Shown one piece after another: positions 1-4,881 of a stretch of 6,197 nt of DNA (positions are counted from its first letter, which is position 1; every line of letters starts with the position of its first letter). This DNA is from Actinomycetes bacterium (GTDB taxonomy: Bacteria > Actinomycetota > Actinomycetes > Propionibacteriales > Propionibacteriaceae). Below the pieces are notes generated by a model. The model saw only the letters and a list, made by a program, of their open reading frames with translations. It was not told the DNA's origin and ran no database searches. The translations under genes and the position numbers were made by a program. The stretch is from assembly GCA_029778515.1 (NCBI GenBank), contig JAKOQD010000072.1, positions 1 through 6,197 of the forward strand. The letters run 5' to 3'.

Positions 1-45
1 CTCGACGACGTCGCCGACTTCGTCCGCCTGGTTGCCGGGCGGTGA
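1..45 (+). CDS. C-terminal end of an unidentified protein (partial)
   Basis: Frame 1 is open from the left edge to a TGA at 43-45 and encodes the last 14 residues, LDDVADFVRLVAGR. Thirteen of the 14 sense codons end in G or C, which matches the codon use of the confirmed genes here and argues for a real coding end rather than chance. The peptide looks like a short amphipathic C-terminal helix. It is too short to assign a family, so no function is proposed. The gene converges on ackA, with 584 bp between the two stop codons. Confidence 0.5.
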   Translation, partial: LDDVADFVRLVAGR

Positions 46-71
46 GTGTTTGACAACCCCAGGATCGATGC

Positions 72-107
72 CGACCTACGCGTGCCTTGCGTTCGGGGTG
101 TAGGTCG
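72..107 (+). terminator. Possible terminator hairpin of the left-hand gene
   Basis: CGACCTAC (72-79) and GTAGGTCG (100-107) form a perfect 8-bp stem around a 20-nt loop, starting 27 nt after the TGA at 43-45. The position suits transcription termination of the left-hand gene. No run of T follows, only TTA, so it is not a classical intrinsic terminator. Many actinobacterial terminators lack the T tract, but a processing or unrelated hairpin is also possible. Confidence 0.35.
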
Positions 108-180
108 TTAGTGGCGCAGGGACCCTAGATGGTGGCTGGGATCTGCCGTCCCGGGAACAAGGTGGCGTACTGCCTACGGT

Positions 181-440
181 AGAGACGCTTGCCGACAAGT
201 CACCGGGACCGCAGCAATCGGGGCCGGGGTCTCACCCTCCCGTGCCGTGAAGAAGTCCTCGTCCATGGACAATACGTCCTCGCAACGACACCGGCAGGGG
301 TGAGCCGCTCAGGTCGGAAGCTACTCCCGGCCGGTGCAGCCGAACAATTAGTTCTTGTGCGGACGGAGCGGGCCGACCGCGGACGTGAAGCCGCGGTCGG
401 ACAGCGGACCGCGCACTGGACCGGCTGCCAGGGACGCTAA
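181..440 (+). ncRNA. Candidate structured small RNA (unassigned family, boundaries and strand uncertain)
   Basis: Within 260 nt there are a long imperfect hairpin (228-306: 9 bp with one bulged T, then 6 bp with one bulge, 244-249 with 289-295), an alternative hairpin (289-336: CACCGGC with GCCGGTG plus a further 5 bp), a small hairpin GAAC/GTTC (342-354), a perfect 10-bp stem (373-400) and a short CTGG/CCAG stem (416-431). A TAnnnT hexamer, TACGGT, lies at 175-180 just before the proposed 5' end, but there is no clear -35. The location between convergent genes is typical of independent small RNA genes; actinobacterial 6S-like RNA (Ms1) is one family to test. I see no family-specific motif. 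High-GC DNA forms hairpins readily, so this is a hypothesis. The end points are set only by the hexamer and the last small stem. Confidence 0.25.
373..400. repeat. Perfect 10-bp inverted repeat (hairpin)
   Basis: CCGACCGCGG (373-382) and CCGCGGTCGG (391-400) are exact reverse complements around the 8-nt loop ACGTGAAG. It is the longest perfect stem noticed in the intergenic region. There is no T run on either side, so an intrinsic terminator is not indicated; a stem within an RNA or a protein-binding site is as likely. Confidence 0.6.
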
Positions 441-454
441 TCACACCCGTGTAG

Positions 455-486
455 TTATCCCCACTGTGGACAACCGCTGTGGACAA
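455..486. promoter_or_regulatory. Cluster of three DnaA-box-like 9-mers
   Basis: TGTGGACAA occurs at 465-473 and again at 478-486. Both are exact reverse complements of TTGTCCACA, the preferred DnaA box in high-GC actinobacteria. TTATCCCCA at 455-463 faces the opposite way and differs by one base from the E. coli consensus TTATCCACA. The two perfect boxes repeat with a 13-bp period, and the first two boxes form an inverted pair separated by one base. A weaker relative, CATGGACAA (two mismatches), is at 264-272. The site is between two gene ends, away from any dnaA or dnaN and without an obvious AT-rich unwinding element, so a DnaA-titration or DnaA-recharging type site fits better than a full origin. 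Binding itself is inferred. Confidence 0.5.
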
Positions 487-539
487 CTCACTCCTCGACC
501 GCCGTCGGGAACGACTGAGGGTTGGTCAGCGCCGGACCC

Positions 540-553
540 GACACTTCGGTGTC
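540..553 (+). other. UUCG tetraloop hairpin
   Basis: GACAC (540-544), loop TTCG (545-548) and GTGTC (549-553) form a 5-bp stem closed by C-G around UUCG, one of the most stable RNA tetraloops, when read on the + strand. On the minus strand the loop would be CGAA and less special. It supports the idea that the + strand of this region may be transcribed into structured RNA. It could also act as an end signal for such an RNA; no T run follows. Confidence 0.35.
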
Positions 554-593
554 AGCGGCCCAACGCGGCGCGCTGCTCGTTCCTCACAACGCT

Positions 594-627
594 CCTCAGG
601 GACCGGTTAGCAGCTCAAGCCTGACGG
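594..627 (-). terminator. Possible terminator hairpin after ackA
   Basis: CCTCAGG (594-600) and CCTGACGG (620-627) can pair in 7 bp with one bulged C around a 19-nt loop. Read on the minus strand, the hairpin begins 2 nt after the ackA stop codon. The position is right for ending the nfo-pta-ackA transcript. The stem is modest and no T run follows, so termination here is uncertain. Confidence 0.25.
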
Positions 628-629
628 AC

Positions 630-1814
630 TCAGCTGATGGCGGTCTTGGTCTCGCGGGCCATGGCCAGCTCTTCGTTCGTTGGGACGACCAGCACGGTCA
701 CCTTTGAAGCCGGGGTGGAGATCGTTCGGGGGTGCTTGGCGCGTACCTGGTTGGCGTCCGAGTCCAGCTCGATGCCGAGGGCTCCCAGACGGCTCACCAC
801 CAGGCGTCGCACCAGGTCGTCGTTCTCACCCACTCCGGCGGTGAACGTCAGCGCGTCCAGTCCGCCGAGCAGCGCGTGGTAGGCGCCGATGTAGAACACG
901 AGCCGGTGCACATAGACGTCCATAGCCAGCTGCGCCTTGGCGTCCCCGGCGTCGATCAGCTCGCCGAGATCGCGGAAATCGGTCACCCCGACCAGGCCGA
1001 GCATCCCGCTCTTCTTGTTCAGCAGATCGTCCACGCCACCCAGATCGAGCCCGAGTGTCCGGCCAAGGAACGCGTGCAGGCCGGGGTCGACGTCGCCGGA
1101 CCGAGTGCCCATCACCAGGCCGGCCAGCGGCGTCAGTCCCATGGACGTCTCCACCGCGACGCCGCCGTCGATCGCCGAGATCGACGCACCGTTGCCCAGG
1201 TGGCAGACGATCTGCTTCAGCGAACCGAGGTCGCGTCCGAGGTATTCGGCGACCTTCTTGGACACGAAGCTGTGCGACGTGCCGTGGAAGCCGTACTTTC
1301 GGATGCCGTGTTCAGCGGCCAGCTCGGCGTCGATCGCGTACGTGTACGCCTCGGCCGGCAAGGTCGCGAAGAACGCGGTGTCGAAGATCGCCACGTGCGG
1401 GACGTCCGGCAGTACCTCGCGGGCCGCCTCGATGCCCGCGATGCCCGGCGGGTTGTGCAGCGGCGCCAGCGGGCTGAGTTCGCGCAGCTTGGCCAGCACC
1501 TCGTCGTCGATCACCACCGTCTCGCGGAACGCTTCGCCGCCATGGACGGTGCGGTGCCCGACCGCGACCACGTCCGCCAGATTCGGACCAACCTCGTTGA
1601 ACACGCGGACGAGGTGCGCCAGCGCCCTGGCATGGTTCGGGAAGCCGTGGTCATCGTGGCGGGTCTGGTCGCCGAACTTGTGGTCGAGCGTGCTCTCGGG
1701 CTGCCCGATCCGCTGGATGATGCCGGACGCGAGCACGTCCTCGTCGTCGGCGTCGATCACCTGGTACTTGATCGAACTCGAGCCGCAGTTCAGCAGCAGG
1801 ATCGGAGTGCTCAC
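630..1814 (-). CDS. ackA: Acetate kinase
   Basis: This enzyme reversibly transfers phosphate between acetyl phosphate and ADP, giving acetate and ATP in the cytoplasm; it is the last step of the Pta-AckA pathway and works backwards for acetate uptake. The 394-residue protein is complete, close to the usual 400. The N-terminal ASKHA-fold signature LNCGSSSIK is at 8-16, with the family's catalytic Asn at N9. The family's active-site residues fall at R88 (HRTVHGG), D145 (DTAFF), H177 (GFHGTSH), R238 (GTRSGDVDPG) and near E382 (NEELAMAR); the nucleotide-binding segment HLGNGASI is at 205-212. The GTG start is preceded 7 nt upstream by AGGAG, which overlaps the stop of pta. The 11-bp gap and shared strand indicate one operon with pta. 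Some family members also use propionate, which cannot be judged here. Nothing is broken or missing. Confidence 0.97.
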   Translation of the reverse strand: MSTPILLLNCGSSSIKYQVIDADDEDVLASGIIQRIGQPESTLDHKFGDQTRHDDHGFPNHARALAHLVRVFNEVGPNLADVVAVGHRTVHGGEAFRETVVIDDEVLAKLRELSPLAPLHNPPGIAGIEAAREVLPDVPHVAIFDTAFFATLPAEAYTYAIDAELAAEHGIRKYGFHGTSHSFVSKKVAEYLGRDLGSLKQIVCHLGNGASISAIDGGVAVETSMGLTPLAGLVMGTRSGDVDPGLHAFLGRTLGLDLGGVDDLLNKKSGMLGLVGVTDFRDLGELIDAGDAKAQLAMDVYVHRLVFYIGAYHALLGGLDALTFTAGVGENDDLVRRLVVSRLGALGIELDSDANQVRAKHPRTISTPASKVTVLVVPTNEELAMARETKTAIS

Positions 1815-1821
1815 AGTGGTT

Positions 1822-1827
1822 CTCCTC
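1822..1827 (-). promoter_or_regulatory. ackA ribosome binding site overlapping the pta stop codon
   Basis: On the minus strand GAGGAG ends 7 nt before the GTG start of ackA. Its first two bases are the last two of the pta TGA stop codon. This arrangement fixes the GTG at 1814 as the start and suggests that ribosomes finishing pta can promote ackA initiation, which would keep the two enzymes in proportion. Confidence 0.75.
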
Positions 1828-3898
1828 AGTTGTTCCGGGGGGACTCTTGCCCAGCCTGGATGGCGGTGATCGCGACGGTGTTGACGATGTCCTCGACCAG
1901 GGCCCCGCGGGACAGGTCGTTGACCGCCTTGTTCAGGCCCTGCAGCACCGGCCCGATGGCCACGGCTCCGGACGAGCGCTGCACCGCCTTGTAGGTGTTG
2001 TTGCCGGTGTTCAGGTCGGGGAAGATGAACACCGTCGCCTTACCGGCCACCGGTGAATTCGGCAGCTTCGTCTTCGCTACGATCGGGTCGACCGCCGCAT
2101 CGAACTGGATCGGACCCTCCAGTGCCAGGTCGGGACGCCGTTCGCGGACGATCGCGGTCGCCTCGCGCACCTTATCCACGTCCGCGCCCGATCCCGAAGT
2201 GCCGGTCGAGTAGGACAACATCGCGACTCGGGGTTCGATGCCGAAAGCCACTGCAGTCTCGGCCGAGCTGATCGCGATGTCGGCGAGCTGTTCTGCGGTC
2301 GGATCGGGGTTCACCGCACAGTCGGCGTAGACCACCACCCGGTCGGGCATGCACATCAGGAAAGAGCCCGAGACCACGGTCACGCCCGGCTTGGTCTTGA
2401 TGAATTCGAGCGAGGGTCGGATCGTGTTCGCGGTCGTGTTGATCGCGCCGGAGACCATCCCGTCCGCCATGCCCAGGTGCACCATCATCGTCCCGAAGTA
2501 CGACAGGTCGGTGAGCCGCTCGCGCGCCTGCTCGAGCGTCACGCCCTTGTGCGCGCGCAGCCGCGCGTACTCGGCCGCGAACCGCTCCACCAGCTCCGGG
2601 TCGGTCGGGTCGACCACTTCGACGCCGTGCAGCCCGAGTCCGAGGTGGGTCGCGCGCTGCTTGATCATCAGGGCATCTCCAAGCAGGATCAGCTTCGCCA
2701 CTCCGCGCCGCAGCAGGATGTCGGCCGACTCCAGAATCCGGTCGTCGGTTGCTTCGGGCATCACGATCGTCCGGCGGTCAGAGCGAGCGATCTCTTGCAG
2801 TTGGTGCTCGAACATCAGCGGGGTCATCACCTCGGAGCGATGTACCTCCAAGGCGCGCAGCAGCGCGGGCACGTCCACGAACTCGCTGAAGATCCGCCGC
2901 GCCATCTCCACCTTGCGCGGGCTGGACGTCATCGCGCCCTCCAGCCGGAACATCTTGTCGGCGGACGTGAACGTGCCGAGGTGGGTCATGCCGATCGGCA
3001 GTTCGTTGTGGATGCTGCTGACCAGCTTGCTGATCGTCTCCGGGATCTCGTAGCCGCCCAGCAGGATGATGCCGGCCAGCTGCGGGAACGATCCGGACGC
3101 GTGCGCGAGCAGCAGGCCGGGCAGCATGTCGCAGCGGTCGCCCGGCATGATCACGGTCGAGTCGGCCTCCAGCCGGGCGAGCACGTTGGGCAGGGTCATC
3201 GCGGCCACCAGGACGGTCGCGCTCTCGCGTCCCAGCAGTTCGCGGTTGCCCAGCACCAGGTTCGCCTGCACCGCCTCGAACTGGGCGCGGACGGTGGCCG
3301 CGGCCAGGAATCGGTCGGCCGGCAGCGCGCCGGTCACCACGTCCGGGAGCTTTGCCAGTTCCGCTCGGGTGGCGTCCAGCTGGCCCGGGTCGACGCGGTT
3401 GGCGATCACGCCGATCACCTTCGCGTGCCGGGCGCGGAACTCGGCCAGTGCACCTTCAGCTACCGGACGGATGCCCTCGGCTGCGCGCCCCTTGCCGGAG
3501 ACGACCAGGATCACCGGGGCGTTCAGGTTGGCGGCGACGCGGGCGTTGAAGGTGAGCTCGATCGGCGAGGTGACATCGGTGTAGTCGGAGCCGAGGATCA
3601 CCACCGATTCGTAGCGCTCCTTGATCTCGGAGTACTTCTCGACCAGCACGCTCAGGGCCGCGTCCGCGTCGCGGTGGACGTCGTCGTAGGTGACGCCGAC
3701 CGCCTCCTCGTAGGTCTGGAAGATGCCGGGCTGGCTCACCAGGGTGTGCAGGATCGCGTCCTCGACCCCGGCGCGGACGACCGGACGGAACACGCCAACC
3801 GACGTGACGGTGCGGGTAAGGGCCTCGATCATGCCCACCGCCACCATGGACTTGCCAGTCAGTCCCTCGGGCGAGGCTACGTAGATGCTGTTACTCAC
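1826..3898 (-). CDS. pta: Phosphate acetyltransferase (long, three-domain type)
   Basis: Pta converts acetyl-CoA and phosphate into acetyl phosphate and CoA, and feeds AckA. The 690-residue product is the full-length type II enzyme. The N-terminal P-loop NTPase-like domain (about 1-200) has a Walker-A-like SPEGLTGKS at 9-17 and GSDYTDVTSP at 103-112. A DRTGG-type regulatory domain spans about 210-325 (PGDRCDML near 252-259). The catalytic PTA/PTB domain covers about 374-685, with the conserved stretches SYSTGTSGSG (562-571), GPIQFDAA (595-602) and DLNTGNNTYKAVQR (628-641). By analogy with the E. coli enzyme, the N-terminal half is expected to mediate allosteric control and oligomer assembly. 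The GTG start lies 6 nt past the nfo stop codon (gap 3899-3903) and no strong Shine-Dalgarno precedes it, so translation is probably coupled to nfo. ackA follows after 11 bp. Confidence 0.97.
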   Translation of the reverse strand: MSNSIYVASPEGLTGKSMVAVGMIEALTRTVTSVGVFRPVVRAGVEDAILHTLVSQPGIFQTYEEAVGVTYDDVHRDADAALSVLVEKYSEIKERYESVVILGSDYTDVTSPIELTFNARVAANLNAPVILVVSGKGRAAEGIRPVAEGALAEFRARHAKVIGVIANRVDPGQLDATRAELAKLPDVVTGALPADRFLAAATVRAQFEAVQANLVLGNRELLGRESATVLVAAMTLPNVLARLEADSTVIMPGDRCDMLPGLLLAHASGSFPQLAGIILLGGYEIPETISKLVSSIHNELPIGMTHLGTFTSADKMFRLEGAMTSSPRKVEMARRIFSEFVDVPALLRALEVHRSEVMTPLMFEHQLQEIARSDRRTIVMPEATDDRILESADILLRRGVAKLILLGDALMIKQRATHLGLGLHGVEVVDPTDPELVERFAAEYARLRAHKGVTLEQARERLTDLSYFGTMMVHLGMADGMVSGAINTTANTIRPSLEFIKTKPGVTVVSGSFLMCMPDRVVVYADCAVNPDPTAEQLADIAISSAETAVAFGIEPRVAMLSYSTGTSGSGADVDKVREATAIVRERRPDLALEGPIQFDAAVDPIVAKTKLPNSPVAGKATVFIFPDLNTGNNTYKAVQRSSGAVAIGPVLQGLNKAVNDLSRGALVEDIVNTVAITAIQAGQESPRNN

Positions 3899-3903
3899 GT
3901 TCG

Positions 3904-4770
3904 TCAGGTTATCGCTGGCCGGCTGTGCTCGGCGCCGCAGCGGTTAGGAGTCCAAGCTGAAACGTCCCCTTTCCGTTCGGCGGTGACTTCGGCCAACCAG
4001 GCCAGGTCGCGGCGGTGGGCTTCCAGCGGGCCGGGGGTTTCGATGATCAGGGGGGCTTTCGCGTCCCGGAACAAATCGGCTGCTGCGACCAGGTCAAGAT
4101 TGCCGCTACCGAAGTTGGTGTGCCGGTCGGCTCCCGAGTCGAAAGCGTCGCGCGAGTCGTTGGCGTGCACCAGGTCGATGCGTCCGGTGATCGCCAGGAT
4201 CTTCTCGGCCAGGCCGCCCAGTTCGATGCCGCCGGCGTGCGCGTGGCAGGTGTCGAGGCAGAACCCGACCCGGTCGGCGTTGGCCGAAAGTGAGATCGCG
4301 TCCCAAAGCTGGGCGAGGCGGTCGAGTTGGCGGGCCATCGCGTTCGCCCCGCCGGCAGTGTTCTCGATCAGTAGCGGCACTTCGATGGTCAGTCCGTCGA
4401 TCGCCTTGCGCCAATTGTCGAAGCCGATCGCCGGATCATCGGACGCGAGCACGTGCCCGCCGTGCACGATCACCCCGGCCGCGCCGATCTCGGCGGCAGC
4501 GGTGAGTTGCTTCTGCAGGTGCTGCCGGCTGGGAATCCGAATCCGGTTGTTGGTCGTGGCCACGTTCAGCACGTACGGAGCGTGCACGTACAAGGCGACT
4601 CCGGCCGCTTCCGCGTCCGCCTTCAACTGGGCCGCGCCGCCGGCGTAGGCGACCTTCGGGCCCTTCCAAGCCTGCGGGTCGCCCAGGAAGAATTGGCTCG
4701 CCGTGGCCTCGCGTGCGAGTGCTTCGGCGATCGGATCGGTCTGGTCGACATGCGCGCCCATGGTCAGCAT
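3904..4770 (-). CDS. nfo: Endonuclease IV (AP endonuclease, Nfo family)
   Basis: Nfo cuts the DNA backbone 5' of abasic sites and trims blocked 3' ends in base excision repair, using a three-metal centre in a TIM barrel. All nine metal ligands known from E. coli Nfo have counterparts: H63 (YVHAPY), H103 (VHGGH), E136 (IENTAG), D173 and H176 (LDTCHAHAG), H202 (VHANDS), D215 and H217 (DRHTNFGSG) and E244 (IIETPG). The protein has 288 residues; the last 20 or so, after LAWLAEVTAERK, look like an unstructured tail beyond the barrel. The ATG at 4770 gives MLTMGAHV, and a -10-like TAAAGT exactly 7 bases before it supports a leaderless start. The in-frame ATG at 4761 (MGAHV, with GGAG 11 nt upstream) is the alternative. 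It is the first gene of the nfo-pta-ackA run and divergent from the acyl-CoA ligase. Confidence 0.95.
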   Translation of the reverse strand: MLTMGAHVDQTDPIAEALAREATASQFFLGDPQAWKGPKVAYAGGAAQLKADAEAAGVALYVHAPYVLNVATTNNRIRIPSRQHLQKQLTAAAEIGAAGVIVHGGHVLASDDPAIGFDNWRKAIDGLTIEVPLLIENTAGGANAMARQLDRLAQLWDAISLSANADRVGFCLDTCHAHAGGIELGGLAEKILAITGRIDLVHANDSRDAFDSGADRHTNFGSGNLDLVAAADLFRDAKAPLIIETPGPLEAHRRDLAWLAEVTAERKGDVSAWTPNRCGAEHSRPAIT

Positions 4771-4776
4771 GGCTCC

Positions 4777-4782
4777 ACTTTA
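4777..4782 (-). promoter_or_regulatory. -10 element placed for leaderless nfo transcription
   Basis: On the minus strand TAAAGT fits the actinobacterial -10 pattern TAnnnT, and its final T is at -7 relative to the A of the nfo ATG at 4770. That spacing is the hallmark of leaderless mRNAs in mycobacteria and relatives, where transcription begins at the start codon itself. No -35 hexamer is recognisable 16-18 bp upstream (CGAGCA at spacing 17). This promoter would drive nfo and probably pta-ackA. Confidence 0.45.
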
Positions 4783-4800
4783 GGCATTGGCGGTCAGTTT

Positions 4801-4810
4801 GCTCGCGAGC
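4801..4810. repeat. Perfect palindrome in the divergent promoter region
   Basis: GCTCGCGAGC is a perfect 10-bp palindrome located between the nfo -10 hexamer and the putative -35 of the acyl-CoA ligase. Its placement is where an operator for a dimeric regulator could affect both genes. It is short and GC-rich, so chance is possible, and I do not recognise it as the site of a known regulator. Confidence 0.3.
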
Positions 4811-4824
4811 TCCTGAATCGGCCT

Positions 4825-4852
4825 TTGAACCGAACCTACGCTGCAGTAAGTT
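4825..4852 (+). promoter_or_regulatory. Putative promoter of the acyl-CoA ligase gene
   Basis: TTGAAC (4825-4830) resembles the -35 consensus TTGACA, and TAAGTT (4847-4852) fits the TAnnnT -10 pattern at a spacing of 16 bp. Transcription would begin near 4859, leaving about 23 nt of leader with the ribosome binding site at 4871-4876. A second hexamer, TACGCT at 4837-4842, is an alternative -10 without a good -35. Confidence 0.4.
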
Positions 4853-4870
4853 TGGCGTGCACGTCGATGT

Positions 4871-4876
4871 GAGGAG
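4871..4876 (+). promoter_or_regulatory. Ribosome binding site of the acyl-CoA ligase gene
   Basis: GAGGAG sits 5 nt before the ATG at 4882. It decides the start of the gene, because no other good start with such a site occurs upstream in the same frame. Confidence 0.75.
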
Positions 4877-4881
4877 CACCA

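Larger units (their letters stand above)
46..629. other. Convergent intergenic region rich in inverted repeats, with no credible protein gene
   Basis: This 584-bp stretch lies between the stop codon of the left-hand gene and the stop codon of ackA, so neither neighbour needs it as a promoter. The longest open frame (189-440, TTG start) is arginine-rich, uses rare codons such as TTA and CTA, and lacks the strong G/C third-position bias of the real genes. I judge it non-coding. The region contains several hairpins, two of which compete for the same bases (228-306 versus 289-336), a perfect 10-bp stem (373-400), and three DnaA-box-like 9-mers (455-486). Such length and structure between two gene ends fits a stand-alone small RNA gene and/or a DnaA-binding locus. 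I could not match it to tmRNA, RNase P RNA, SRP RNA or a tRNA by eye. Confidence 0.6.

Noticed and set aside
50..78. Promoter with TTGACA at 50-55
   Set aside because: The -35 match is perfect, but no TAnnnT hexamer is found 16-19 bp downstream and the interval runs into the 72-107 hairpin.
302..330. SRP RNA core (CTCAGGTCGGAAG resembles the conserved CAGGTCCGGAAG)
   Set aside because: One conserved C is missing, and the facing strand lacks the A-rich AGCA internal loop needed for Ffh binding. The similarity is limited to about a dozen bases.
189..440. 83-codon open frame in the intergenic region
   Set aside because: It has a TTG start, no good ribosome site, rare TTA and CTA codons, weak third-position G/C bias and a low-complexity arginine-rich product. 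It does not look coding.
455..486. Chromosomal replication origin (oriC)
   Set aside because: Only three boxes are clustered, there is no AT-rich unwinding stretch, and the neighbours are not dnaA, dnaN, rpmH or parAB.
732..1994. 420-codon open frame on the + strand antisense to ackA
   Set aside because: It is the shadow of ackA and the end of pta; it shows no domain and has no ribosome site.
2477..4648. 723-codon open frame on the + strand antisense to pta and nfo
   Set aside because: It mirrors confirmed genes on the other strand, a usual by-product of high-GC codon bias. Its translation is rich in H, R, Q, V and D with no recognisable domain, and it crosses a gene boundary.
4777..4800. 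DNA-damage (PafBC/RecA-NDp type) promoter for nfo
   Set aside because: The nine bases located 8 bp before TAAAGT match the TTGTCRGTG pattern at only about three positions. No LexA-type GAAC-n4-GTTC box was seen either.
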